Shown piece after piece: positions 32,701 to 47,336 of a DNA stretch of 64,000 nucleotides (its first letter is position 1; every line of letters begins with the position of its first letter). Under the pieces are notes generated by a model. It saw only the letters and a program-made list of their open reading frames with translations, did no database searches and was not told the origin of the DNA. Both the position numbers and the translations under genes were made by a program. Source of the stretch: Chlamydomonas sphaeroides (lineage: Eukaryota; Chlorophyta; Chlorophyceae; Chlamydomonadales; Chlamydomonadaceae); the NCBI GenBank assembly GCA_001662425.1, contig BDDC01000027.1, positions 4,623 through 68,622 on the forward strand, written 5' to 3'.

Positions 32701-35098
32701 CCGGCTGGCAGTCAAAGCCAGCGGGCAGATGTTGAGGGGCCAGCCGCTATGAGGCTAGGGAGCTGCGGCCGTGCCAGCCGATCGCCGCGGCAACCGGCCC
32801 CTAAACCATGCCCTGCGCGTACCCGTTTCAATTAAATGGGCTTTGTGGAGGCAGCAGCCCCCAGCAGCAGCGCCGCCGCACAGATTTATCCAACTCGCAA
32901 CTGTGTTCCGTGCCCCGATCCCCTCCCCCGCCCGCAGACGGTGTTCGTGGGCGTATTCCTGCTCACCCAGAGCGGCGCCACCAAGGGCGCTCCTTACAGC
33001 AAGATGGAGGACCAGGCGGCGGCCAAGGCCGCACGGCAGGACTCGGTAGCCAAGGCCTTTGGCTCTGCAGACCTGGCGGCCAAGGCCGGGCCGGGCGGGG
33101 CCGCGGCCACGGCGGACGTTGAGCTGGTGACACGGGGGGCAAGCTTCGACAGCATCCGCTCTGACAGTAAGCCGTATGTAGTGGGACTGCCTGCCGACGG
33201 CTATCTGATGCTGCGGTCCCGGCTGTGGCTTCCCTAGCCGCTTGCCAATCAAGCCATGCGGTAACCGCCACTCAGCTGCAGGGTTCCGGTCCCATGCGTG
33301 CGCAAAGCAGGTCCTGGCCAACTCACTGCCCCGGCCCAATCGCCCTTGCCGCAGGCATAGCTGGCGGCAGCGCGCACTCGCCGCTACCCCGCGGCATCCC
33401 CGCCCGGTCCGGCGAGCTGCCGGAAGGCAGCTCCACGCCGGCGCGCGGGTTGACGCCGCAGGCCACCGGCGGCGGCGCCCCGTCGCCGTCGCCGCGGCCA
33501 TCGGCAGGCGGTGGAGTCAGCGGCGGCGGCTCCGAGCCGCACGCCGACGACGCGGGGCGGGCGTCCTCAGACGAGGGCATACCGTTCCGGGAGCCGGGGC
33601 CGCTGTCCGACGAGGGCGTGGGTCTCATCCGGACGACGGAGAGCCCGTCCATGTGAGCGCTTGGGCGCGGGAGGAGCCGGAGGCCGGGTCGGGGTCCCGC
33701 AGCTCCGGGCCTCATTCGCCTGAGCCCACGGCCTCGCCTCTGGCAAACAAGGCAGCTGTTGATTTACTGGCAACCCACGGCAGCGGGCGGGTGCTGTCCA
33801 GCCGCCGGGCTACAACCTCCATCACCCCATCTGCGCGCTCACTCTTTCCCTCGACCGTCGTTCGGCCGTCCACACCCTCAGGATGGACGCGGTGAAGCGC
33901 AAGCTGCGCAGCATGCAGGAGCGCCTCAACCGGGAGCTGCTGAGCGTGGAGGCGCGACAGGGGCTGCGTCAGGCCATGGGGCTGGGCGACAGCGGCATGC
34001 CCGCCATCAGCCTCTTCACCATGCCCACCATGATGGACTTCGCGGTGTCGGTGAGCGGCGGGTGTAGGGAGCGGGCTGGAGGAGGGCCGGAGCGGTGCGG
34101 GCAAACCGGTGGGGGACCACCGCACGACTTGGCTGGGGAGACAGCTGCCGAGGGTTGCGTCCTGGGGTCCGCCGCATGCCGAGACGCTGCACGCCACTGC
34201 CTCCGAATCACCGGCCCTGACCCACAGGTCCAGCCGGGTGGCCGCCGGCTGTCCATGGAGCTGTCGCAACACGTAACAACGGGGGCGGACGGCGGAGGGA
34301 CGGGTTTCGACTGGACAACACATTGCGGTTATTGCGCTTTTGCATCGTGGGGAGAGGCTAAGGGACGGGACGGCTGCCCCAGGGACCCCGGCGCCGCGCT
34401 TGCTCCAGCTGGCCAGCTCGGCGGCGTCCTGACGGCTCCTGTCCTTGCCTCCGTGCAGGATGACACGTCGGCCGGCCTCGCGCCCATCTCCGAGGTACGC
34501 TACCACACCGCCGCAAGCCCCTGCCTGGCCCTCCGCGGCGACTCCCTGGCCCGGCCCTCGCTGCAACCGTCCGGCCCCGGAACCGCCGCGTGCACCTGGC
34601 GGGATGCGAGCGGACCGTCACGACCGTCGCCCCAGCGCCCTTTGCGTTCCTTTCCCACCCTTGCACATTGCCGTACGTATTCTCTCCTCGCTCGGGCTCC
34701 CAACCACACACCCCACCTGCCAACACCAGGAGCTGGAGGCGCGGCTCAGCTCGGCCGCCAGCTTCACGCTGGGCCGGCCGCTGGCGGCGGTGACGACCGA
34801 GGGCGTGCAGCGTTCGGGCGGCAGCAACCCCAACCTGCGGCGGCCGGGCACGGCGCCGGGCAGCCCACGCACCGGCGCCAGCGGCGTCAGCATGGGCCGC
34901 AGCTTCATGGACGCGCTCAAAAAGGCGCCCAGCAACCTGCAGCGCGTGGTGCGCGAGAAGCAGGGCTACGGTAGCCTGCACGATGACGAGGAGATGGGGC
35001 TGCTTGCGGAGATGGGGTCGGGGTCGGCGGCGCTTGACGACAGCGTGCGGGGAGGCAGCGCAGGTGGGGCAGGCGGGGGAGGAGGCGGGCGGCGGTGA
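29711..35098 (+). CDS. NIPA-type magnesium transporter family protein with long tail (690 aa)
   Basis: Fifteen exons join in phase: 29711-29800, 29912-29941, 30707-30848, 31012-31100, 31268-31389, 31696-31782, 31977-32118, 32340-32417, 32531-32677, 32938-33166, 33355-33652, 33882-34050, 34228-34272, 34459-34494 and 34730-35098. The intron after exon 8 has a GC donor (AAG then GCAAGC). Residues 1 to about 322 form the DUF803/NIPA core, with about nine hydrophobic segments: YVGAIINVIGSIAINLGTN, FFSVGNILNFVSFGFAAQSL, FVSNVIFAYFVLREPV, MVIVPVMQIAWTLFSIVSG and FVGVFLLTQSG. Members are linked to Mg2+ transport in animal and plant membranes. Residues 323-690 are a hydrophilic tail rich in Ser, Gly and Pro. 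It contains a helix near KRKLRSMQERLNRELLS and a conserved-looking RSFMDALKKAPSNLQRVVRE. Substrate and location are inferred from the family. Confidence 0.9.
30424..30730 (+). repeat. Degenerate repeats resembling the start of NIPA exon 3
   Basis: Exon 3 begins after CCGCAG with AACCTGATGAAGCTGGG at 30707. Similar sequences occur upstream in the same intron: CCCTGATGCAGCTAGGG near 30427, AACTTGACGAAGCTGGGG near 30507 and AACCTGATGACACTGCCC near 30614. AGTGCCACCT or a close variant follows several of them. The spacing is irregular (about 80-107 bp), so this is a decayed or scattered repeat rather than a clean array. Confidence 0.55.
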
Positions 35099-35857
35099 CG
35101 GAGGAGGCCGGGGAGGTGCGGACAGCGCCGGGCTGCTTGGGGTAGGTAGGGCGCCGGGCCTTGCATGCGGGCCGGCAGCCTGGGTGCAGGCGGTTCAGCT
35201 GGCGTGGGGTCGGATGGCACATGGCGGCGGCGAAGGTGCCGGTCCGGGGAGCGATGGCATTGCCAAGGGCGCGGCGATCAGGAAGTGACGTGCACGGCGC
35301 GGCGTAGCTTGGCTTGGATCTGCGCCGGTGGAGGCCGGCGCTGTGCAGCTGAGTCGCGTGATGCGGCCACGCGGCGCCCGAGGCTTACTAGCAACACTGA
35401 GAGCTGTCGGCCTGCGACTGGTTACCGTATGAACACTGCGACCTTGGGGCCTAGCAAGAAGTATCGTGGTCGAGGATCTTACCGGTAGCCTGGGGGGCCG
35501 TCAGATGACAGCGCCAGCCATCTCGCTGGAAGCGCGCGCTAGTTCCTGGTCGGACATCATTGCTATGGTACCTTGCATTAGCCTTATGTGCATACCTGCG
35601 ACCCGGGCCAAGCGAGCTCTATCCGGCGAGCTGATGTGGGCCTCGCGAGCTCGGGTGAGGCGCCACGAGGCGTGGGACGATGGGAGGCGGCCCCGGCACG
35701 TTGACCGGCCTCAGTGCGGAACAGGGCGGAGTCATGAGCGCTGGACCGCAGCACCGGGCAGTGCGGCGCATACGCTGGCGAGGGCCTCGCAGGTCGCAGC
35801 CCTGTCATGTCCCTGACATACGCAGCATGCAGCACCGCCTCTCGTGCTCCTTGCCAC

Positions 35858-35887
35858 GGATTGGCCGACCCTAGGGTCGGCCAATCC
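35858..35887. repeat. Perfect 30-bp palindrome
   Basis: The sequence GGATTGGCCGACCCT is followed directly by its reverse complement, AGGGTCGGCCAATCC. There is no loop, so it is a perfect inverted repeat centred at 35872/35873. A further partial copy, AATCCTAGGGTCG, follows at about 35883-35895. Confidence 0.9.
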
Positions 35888-35890
35888 TAG

Positions 35891-35962
35891 GGTCGCGGCC
35901 ACGCCGAGGTTGTCAACACGGGCATCTCGAAGCTGAAGAAGAAGTTTTCGGGACAACTATAA
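35891..35962 (+). other. Possible terminal exon or gene fragment
   Basis: After the acceptor-like CCTAG ending at 35890, one frame is open to a TAA at 35960-35962. It reads GRGHAEVVNTGISKLKKKF and ends SGQL. The amino-acid mix looks like real protein, but no upstream exon could be linked and I do not recognise it. It may be the last exon of a missed gene or a relic. Confidence 0.2.
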
Positions 35963-36899
35963 GCTATTGAATGCGTGTACTCGTGTACAGCGCCAGCAGC
36001 GGCACTCGCTCCTCCCACCGTCGTGTCGGCGCCCCCCGCTCAGCTAGCTAGTTGTAAGGCTCTGGCAGGTGCGGCTCTGCACCCACTGAACCCCTGCGCT
36101 GCGGCCCTGGGGGGCTCCGGGCTCCGGGCGTCTCCACGGGCGTGTTGCGTGGCTAGTGTCATGGGGGGCGGATTGCACCACGACTCACATAACGTTGCCA
36201 GGGGTGCGTGTGCGAGCGGCCAGCATAGCATGACCCTGCGACCCCTGCACGGGAGCGATGCGTTGCGAATAGCGCCGTGGCTCTGGCGGCTGCTGGGAGC
36301 ATGCGTCGAGTGGCGGCACTGGCCCAGCATACCGCAACGCTTACATCGCACCGGGCGGCCGCTGGCATGGCAGCGCCGGCCAAGCAAAGCACAGGGCGCT
36401 CAATGGAGGCCTGCTGTTGCCCGCTCTATGTGCACCACAACTCGCCTCGCGCCCATCGGGGCGCCGCCCCTGCCTCCCATGGCCACGTGTCGATCAACCG
36501 CCAGGGGCAGGCCGCGCACCCCCTCCCACCGCCCAGGGGCCACTCCGTGCCCTCCCGCCCAACACAATCAGCAGCCCTCCTGCGCACGCACCGCCTAACC
36601 CAGCACCCCGCTTCCAACCACCCACCCGTCATGCGGCACCGCCGGGCATCGCGACGCCGGCCGCCCCCGTCCGCGGGTATGCGCTCCAGCACACCCCTCG
36701 GTCTACCCCAGACGCATCCGCGCCTCAGCACCACACTGTCGCGAACCAGCTGGTCCCCCGACAACGGCACCCTCTACCGTGAGGCACTGCCGTGAGCCAG
36801 TACTTAATCCGGTCAGGCCACGGCCATGCCCCTCACCGTTACCTTTGTCAGGCCACGGCGCTCCCATGCGCATCAATGCTGCCCCCACACGCCCACGCC

Positions 36900-40346
<3,447 letters not shown>

Positions 40347-43300
40347 ATGGGCCAGGACGAGGAGTCGAGGGCGCCCTTGCTTTCCAACCGTGCCGGAGAT
40401 GTCCGCGATGGTGATGCCGAACCCCTCGCCGTGGAGGACGTGGGCGGCTTCTCCCTGGCCGCCTGGTGGCGGGTGCGTGATGCTACTCAAGCATCCACAT
40501 CACGGCGCCCGTCCGCACCTTGGGCCCCACTCGGCCCACCGGACCATGCCGTGGATGCGTGGCGCCCCGCCTTCCCCCCACCCTACCCCGCACACTGTGC
40601 CCCCGCTCAAGTTGGCTGCCGCCTCCTTACGTCGCCTCTTGGACCATGGCCGGCCCATATGGCCATCGCACCGCCGCTGCAGCCCAGATGCGGGGCTGTG
40701 CTCGTCGGCACAGTGCCTTCGTCTTCAGTCGCCCGCTGGACCACGACCCCCGCTACCCGCCGCCACCTGCCCTCCCCCCTCCCTCACACACTGCGCCACG
40801 CCCCCACCTCCCTCGACAACTGCTACCACCGTGCCGCTTCCATGGACCAAACCGAAACCGTGCTCAGCGCCTGGCCCCCATGCTCATCCCCATCCCTCGC
40901 GCCGCAGAACGTACGCCAGATGAGCGTCATGTTCCTGCCGCTGCTGCTCAACTTCACCTGCACCTACGCCGTCAACGTGGTGACGCTGGTGCGTACCCCG
41001 CCGCGCCGCACCAGCGATGCCCGCAACACGCCAGCAGGACCACATGCGCCGGCAGCAGCTGCCGCCGCAGCTTGCGCCCTGGGCGCACAGCCCCGGGGCC
41101 GCGCTGCAAGCGTGCTTTCATAGGCTGGGCCACCCCTCCTCGCCCTCCTCGCCCTCCTCGCCCTCCACTCCCAACACCCCGCTCCTTGCCCGCATTCCCC
41201 CCCCCCCACACCCCGCCAGTCTTTCGTGGGCCACATCGGCAAGAACGAGCTCGCCGCCGCGGCGCTGGGCACCTCCCTGGTGGGTGGCTGCGAAGGCCGC
41301 AGGCACGTGGATGGCCCCTTCCTGCCGTGCTCGCGTTGCGCTGCGCTGGGCCCCCGGCACCCGCCCGCCGGCCAGCCGGCGCTGCCTCCCGGCGTCTTGC
41401 CTGTCAGCCGCACGCACAGCCCCACCGCCCTGGCGCACCCCATGCCCCCTCCCGCGCACGGCCGGCGTGCCCTGCACGGCAGCCAAGCAAAGCTGCGGCC
41501 ACGCCCTGCCGCTGAGGCCGGGCTTGCTCGGGTCCGTGCTGCTCCACCCCGCCCGACCCGTGCCCCTCCCTCCATGCGGTGCACGCCCGGGCAGGTCGGC
41601 ATCCTCGGCCGTACGGTGCTGTACGGCATGAACGGCGGCCTGGACACGCTGGCGTCCCAGGCAAGTACGGCAGCTCGTGCGTGTCACTGCCGCACCGCCC
41701 TGCGCCCGCAAGGCGCGACAAATGCCCTGGGCGCCGGCCAACGACGGCCGTCTCCCTTTCCCAAGACACATATCCGCCCCTGCGCACAGCCGGTCCAGCC
41801 GCTGCCGCTCCTGCTGCGCTCCGGAGCGGCATGCTCCTCCTCACATGGCGCCCCGCTGGCAGGTCCCCGGCGCCTAGTCCGCCCCCGTCCCTCACATGCG
41901 CCGCGCCCTCAGGCCTTCGGCTCCGGCAACCTGGACGCCGTCGCCTCCCACTTCCGCACTGGCCTGCTCTTCCTGAGCCTCCACGCCCTGCCGCTCTTTG
42001 CGCTCATCGCCTCCACGCCGCTGCTGCTGGCCCGCTTCGCGGCCGACGGACCCGGCGACGACGGCGGCGACGGCGCCGCGCTGCTCGGCCGCCTCGCGGC
42101 CGCCGCAGCGACGCCGCTTCGGGCTGTCGGCGGCGCCGCCGCTGCTGACGGCGGCGGCGACGAGGAGCTTGCCGTGATGGCGGGCCGCTACCTGTGGCTG
42201 GTGCTGCCATGGCTGGCGGTCGAGTGCGTGTCTCGGCCCATGAACAGTGTGCTGGTGGCGCAGCGCATCACGCAGCCGCAGATGATCATCCAGGCAGGGG
42301 TGCATGTGTGTGTTCATGCTATTCAACATATGCCCGACACGCGACGCCCTGTGTGTGTGTGGATGTGTGGCGACACAGCGCGTGATGTCATGTCGTCATG
42401 ACGTCCTTGCATGACGCATGCGTACTGCATAGCTTGCGTACGGCCAGGCGATCCCCGCTGGGTCCGACACGGCCGCCAGGGCAGGGCTCGAGGGCAGGGG
42501 CCCGGGCTCGGTGGAGCTCGGTCCCCGGCCCGCCCAGCCCGCGCAGCAGTGTGCAGGTGGCCGTGTGCACCGAGTGCAGCGGGCGGGTGGTGCGGTCGTC
42601 GCACCGCCGCCGTCCGCGGAGGCGGGATGCGCCACCTCCGCCTGACGCCCTGCAGCGAGCATCACCGCCCGTCAGTGCGGCCCGCTGTCCTCCCTGGCCC
42701 TCCCTGGCCCCACAGATGGTCGCGCTGCCGCTGCACGCCGTCAACAACTACGGTGCGCGGCCTGTGGGCGGCGGGGTGTGGGCGGCGGCGGGACAGTGCC
42801 CACACCAGGCTGCTTGGGCGCTGCCATCCTGGCGTTGGCGCTACACAAGCATGCGAGGCGCGCATACACACGGGCCCTGTTCTACCTGACACTGTAACAC
42901 ACGGGTCCTGTTTTACTTGACACGTGACCACACTCTTGCCGCTCTCCGCACCGCCCTGACCGCCCTACCGTGCAGTGCTCATCCACGTGCTGCGCTTCGG
43001 CTACCTGGGCGCTGCCCTGGCCACCACCGCCACCGCGCTCTTCGTGACGATCTGCACCGGCAGCTACCTGGTACGGCGGTACGGTTATCTGTACGGCGAA
43101 AACCTGCCGCCCGGTGCTTATGCCGGCGGGAGATGGCCCGCCCGTCATGTCAAGATCGGGTGCCCGGTACCCCAGTGGCGCCCTGGTGAGCGAAAGCCTT
43201 CCCCGCCCACCCTGTGTAACCCCTCGCGGCAGGTGTATTGCGGCTTTGCGCACCGCATCCTGGCTGCCAAGCCGCTGCACTCGTCCACGTTGCAGGTGCG

Positions 43301-46300
43301 GCCAGGGCTGCCTCGCGCCGCGGTGCATGAGAGAGAGGCGACGCAACTCGCATGCGCAAGCTTAGACACCTGAGAGCATCGGACGTTGGCTGCGGCGTCG
43401 GCCTGCAAAGCTTGGAATTGCAGGGCAGGCGGCAGCGCGGGATGGACCCCGACCGCTCCTCCCGGCCGCTCCCCCCTACGTGAGCTACCGGGCGCTGACC
43501 CGCCCTTGCCGCTGACCCGCCCTTACTTGCTGCCTGCCTGCCAGGCGCTGACGAGCCTGGCCAGGTTCTCCTACCCCTCCTGCGCCATGAAGTGCGCCGA
43601 GAGTTGGGGCTTCTCGCTCATGACGGTGGGTGGGTGTGAGGGAGGGAGGGCGCATGGTTGGCATGCGGCTACGCTACACGGCGCGATGCTAATGACTCGA
43701 AACACAATTGAAGCCAATTGAAGCCATAGTGCTGTGCTGCATTGAGAGTCCAGTGGCTGTGGCTCCTGTCTCACAGCGGTGACGGCGGCGTCGCCCCACA
43801 CACCCCACACATCCCACACATCCCACACATCCCACACATCCCACACATCCCACACATCCCACACATCCCACACATCCCACAAACACGCCATGATGCGGCG
43901 CTGAAAAGCACGCCCGCGCGGCTCCTTGCGATAAATGGAGACAGCGCGTGTTAGCAAGCCAGGACATTGCGCGCCAGCCAGCAGGCAGGCGGCGACGAGC
44001 CCCGGCCCGCCTGCCCCAGCCGCAGGTCGCTGCTGCCGGCTACCGCCAGCATAACGCTCCATGATGACAGTGTTTTTTAAGCTCGGCACCCCCACTCCCG
44101 GCCCAACCGCAGGTGGCGGCGGGCCGGCTGCCGGACCCCGGCACCGCGGTGGCCGCCGCGTCCGTGTCGTTCAACATCTACGGGTGAGGGAGCGCACCCG
44201 CCAACAGCAACAACAGCGCANNNNNNNNNNNNNNNNNNNNNNNNNNNNNNNNNNNNNNNNNNNNNNNNNNNNNNNNNNNNNNNNNNNNNNNNNNNNNNNN
44301 NNNNNNNNNNNNNNNNNNNNNNNNNNNNNNNNNNNNNNNNNNNNNNNNNNNNNNNNNNNNNNNNNNNNNNNNNNNNNNNNNNNNNNNNNNNNNNNNNNNN
44401 NNNNNNNNNNNNNNNNNNNNNNNNNNNNNNNNNNNNNNNNNNNNNNNNNNNNNNNNNNNNNNNNNNNNNNNNNNNNNNNNNNNNNNNNNNNNNNNNNNNN
44501 NNNNNNNNNNNNNNNNNNNNNNNNNNNNNNNNNNNNNNNNNNNNNNNNNNNNNNNNNNNNNNNNNNNNNNNNNNNNNNNNNNNNNNNNNNNNNNNNNNNN
44601 NNNNNNNNNNNNNNNNNNNNNNNNNNNNNNNNNNNNNNNNNNNNNNNNNNNNNNNNNNNNNNNNNNNNNNNNNNNNNNNNNNNNNNNNNNNNGTCGCCCG
44701 CGGCCCCCGCAGCATCCTTTTCATGGTGGGTGGGTGCGGCAGCCGGGAGGCAGCGGCGGAGTGCCGGCAGCGGCGCAGGCAGGGGCGGAGTGTCGGCAGG
44801 GGCGCAGGCAGGGGCGCAGGTTGGGGGTGCGAGGCAGCGCTGCAGCGGCCCCTGTGCCCCCCCCGGCTGCAGCGGCCGCTGTCCTGGCTGGCGGATGGCA
44901 GCCGGGCGGTGCAACCCTCCCCCCCCTCGCAACCCGCCCACCCCGTCGACGCGCCGCCTGTCGGCCGCGCGCCTTGCTGCCTTGCTGCCTTGCTGCCGCC
45001 CCCCGCAGGCCTTCTCCGCTTTCGCCGTGTCCACGAGCACCCAGGTGGGGCGGGGTGGGGCGGGGTGGGGTGGGGTGGGGTGGGGCGTCTTGAGCGCTGC
45101 GCGGTGTGGCCGCAGCGCCGCCGGCCGGGGTTGCTAGAGTTGCTGCCCGCACGGACATGTGTGGAGTCGAGCAGCGGCAAGCAGCGGCAAGGGCCGCAGC
45201 CGTCGCAGCGGCCTCCACCAGGCCGGGCTCGCCCTTCACCCATCCCCGAACACCTCTTTGCTTACTTGGCCACTCGCCCGAGCCGAGCATGCCGCCCCCC
45301 CCCCACCTCCCTCGGCCGCAGGTCGGCAACGCGCTGGGCGCAGGTAAGGCGACGAAGGAGCCGCTGGGCTCCACTTGCCGAGACCCGCACCTGGGTCAAG
45401 CCACCATCACCCAGCCACCCCACGGGCATGCCACGCCCCAGACCAGCCCCATCCGCGTCCGTCCCGCCGCGCAATGCCCCGCCCTGCGCTGCCCCGCCGC
45501 CCTCCAGGCAGCGCCCGCGCCGCCCGCCACGCCGCGCTGTCGTCGCTGCTGACCGCGCCGCTGCTGTGGCTGGGCGTGGCTGCGCTGCTGCTGCACCCCA
45601 CCAGCCAGACCTGGCTGGCGCTCATCTTCACGGACGGCAAGGATGAGGTGCGTCGACGGGGGGGAGGGGGTGTTGGGATGGCTAAGGTGATGGTAAATGG
45701 CGCCTTGCCGGTTTCCAAGTTGTCGCCTTTTGGCTCGTCATGTCGTGGCCGCTGGGGCCGCTCGTGACGGGCGGCGGCGGAGGGAGGGGCCGCTGGGGGG
45801 TCTGCTTTGTTATTAGGAGGATGTCCGGGGGCGCTTCGAGGCGTTGGGGGCTGTTGACGCAGTCACGGGGCCTGGCTCGCTGGCGAGTCTGACTGGGTAG
45901 GGCTGTACGGCATGCCTTACCCCTGGCGCATGCATCGCTCCCCCTGCCTGTGTGGTACAGTTGTGTGTGTTCGTAATAGTGATGTGTGTGTGTGTTGCTG
46001 TACGGCATGGCATGGCATGATATTGCCGCGGCCGCCCGTGCAGGCGCTCATGGGCCACCTGCGCACCATGCTGGCCATCGTGGCGGGGCTGGAGCTGTTT
46101 GACGGCAGCCAGGTGGTCATGACGGGAGTCATCACGGTACGTTGCTTGAGGAAAGCTCATTGCAGCTTATCATGTATAATGTATGGTGTCGGTGTGTACA
46201 GCTATTGTGCAAACAATATGGACGCGCTTGACCACGTCAGCCGCGCGGTCATGACCGGGGTCAGTTATACCACGGCACGTGCGGACCGGGCGGCTGGCGC

Positions 46301-47336
46301 AGCTCCACGCCCTCTGCTGCAGGCCGCCGCCTGCTTTGCGCCACACGCTCTCGTCGGCAGCGGCGGCCAGAGCTCAGCCCCTGCCGCCATAACCCCCTTC
46401 CTTCCTCATCCATTTCCCAAGAACCCCACCACCGGCCTCCCACCCACCCACCGCAGGGCTCCGGGCAGCAGAAGCTGGGCGTGGTGGTCAACGTGATTGC
46501 CTTTTACGTGGTGGCCATCCCCACCGCCCTGTTGCTGGGCTTCAAGGCGCACATGGGCATCGAGGGCTTCTACCTGGGTGAGGGCACACTGACCATACAT
46601 GATGATACGATATCATGATATCATACACATGATGTACTATGTTGTACCATTGTAGCATGTTGTAGTCCTTCAATCATGCAAGGGTCCATCGAGGGCTCCG
46701 AAAAGGTGGGCGCCGAGCAGCCGCGCCCGCCACCGCTGCGGTGCAGTGCGTCTTGGCGTAGCCTGAGCCCAGACTGACGGCGGCCCGCCCGTCACCATGC
46801 CCCTGCCGCGCTGACGCAATCACCCCGTCGCTCGGCCCTCGCTCCCAATCGCAGGCATGATTCTGGGCCCCGCCATCCAGGTACGTGCGACTCGCGGGTC
46901 CGCCGAGCCACTGATTATGCGTTCCGCGTCGTTGACGCAAGATCCATTCACGACGTTGTTTTACGTTTCGGCATGATGCGATGCTGCAGCCCGGTCGCGG
47001 CCGGCGCGATGCGGTTTTCGCCCGGCACGTCCTGGCCTGGCGCCCATTCCCCTTCCGTTCACCAGGCCCCCGTCCGCCCCCGTCCGCCCCCGTCCGCCGC
47101 CCCAGGCTGCCGCCTACTGCGCCATCATCCTCCGCCTCGACTGGCGCAAGGAGGCGCGCCGAGTCGCCGACCGCAACGCCGCCGCCCGCAACACCGCCGC
47201 CGCGGCCGCGGCACCGCGACCGCCCGCCTACGCCGCCCCGACGGCGGTGGTGGTGGTGGCGACCAGCGGCCCCGACGCCTACCTGGCCGGCACGCCGGCG
47301 GCGAGCGACGCCAGCAGCGGCAAGGCGGCGCACTGA
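40347..47336 (+). CDS. MATE-family multidrug/organic-cation antiporter (about 582 aa)
   Basis: MATE proteins export drugs, metabolites or organic acids in exchange for H+ or Na+. Eighteen exons join in phase: 40347-40472, 40908-40988, 41220-41279, 41595-41660, 41913-42299, 42716-42752, 42976-43070, 43233-43295, 43545-43625, 44113-44183, 44713-44725, 45009-45044, 45322-45343, 45508-45647, 46044-46136, 46457-46577, 46855-46880 and 47106-47336. Landmarks are SFVGHIGKNELAAAALGTSL, GMNGGLDTLASQAFGSGN, RPMNSVLVAQRITQPQM, SYPSCAMKCAESWGF, SVSFNIYG + ILFM + AFSAFAVSTSTQ, VGNALGAG and GSGQQKLGVVVNVIAFYVVA. Exon 11 is only 13 nt. The intron after exon 4 has a GC donor; exon 5 could end at 42293 with another. 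The N gap lies inside intron 10. Substrate unknown. Confidence 0.92.
41134..41166. repeat. 9-bp CCTCGCCCT tandem repeat in a MATE intron
   Basis: Three full units and a part follow one another in the intron before exon 3. Confidence 0.7.
43804..43881. repeat. 9-bp CCCACACAT minisatellite in a MATE intron
   Basis: Eight identical units (43804-43875) and a partial ninth lie in the intron between exons 9 and 10. All three reverse frames are open across it and encode simple repeats; these are not genes. Confidence 0.95.
44221..44692. other. Assembly gap (472 N) inside MATE intron 10
   Basis: All bases from 44221 to 44692 are N. The exon before (ending 44183, phase 2) joins in frame to the 13-nt exon at 44713. 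The joined protein, FNIYG-ILFM-AFSAF, is continuous with the MATE family. So the gap very probably contains only intron. Confidence 0.9.
45045..45085 (+). repeat. GGGGT/GGGGC run at a MATE intron start
   Basis: About eight GGGG tracts separated by single T or C follow directly after exon 12. On the transcript this could form a G-quadruplex next to the donor site. Confidence 0.75.

Larger units (their letters stand above)
35099..36899. other. Stretch between the NIPA-like gene and MSI1, no full gene model
   Basis: Both flanking genes end here. The stretch contains a 30-bp palindrome (35858-35887) and an exon-like reading frame just after it (35891-35962). The region 36400-36900 is C-rich and likely MSI1 3' UTR and beyond. 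The reverse complement of 36341-36345 reads TGTAA, about 555 nt past the MSI1 stop. Confidence 0.45.

Noticed and set aside
43804..43881. Possible CRISPR-like array
   Set aside because: The 9-bp units are directly adjacent, with no unique spacers and no cas genes. It is a minisatellite.
43571..44095. A reverse frame encoding repeated DVW/CVG units
   Set aside because: The repeats come from the 9-bp minisatellite in a MATE intron; the frame has no other support.
44061..45243. Long frames that cross the N gap on both strands
   Set aside because: They are open only because N is read as unknown residues. The MATE exons on both sides are in other frames.
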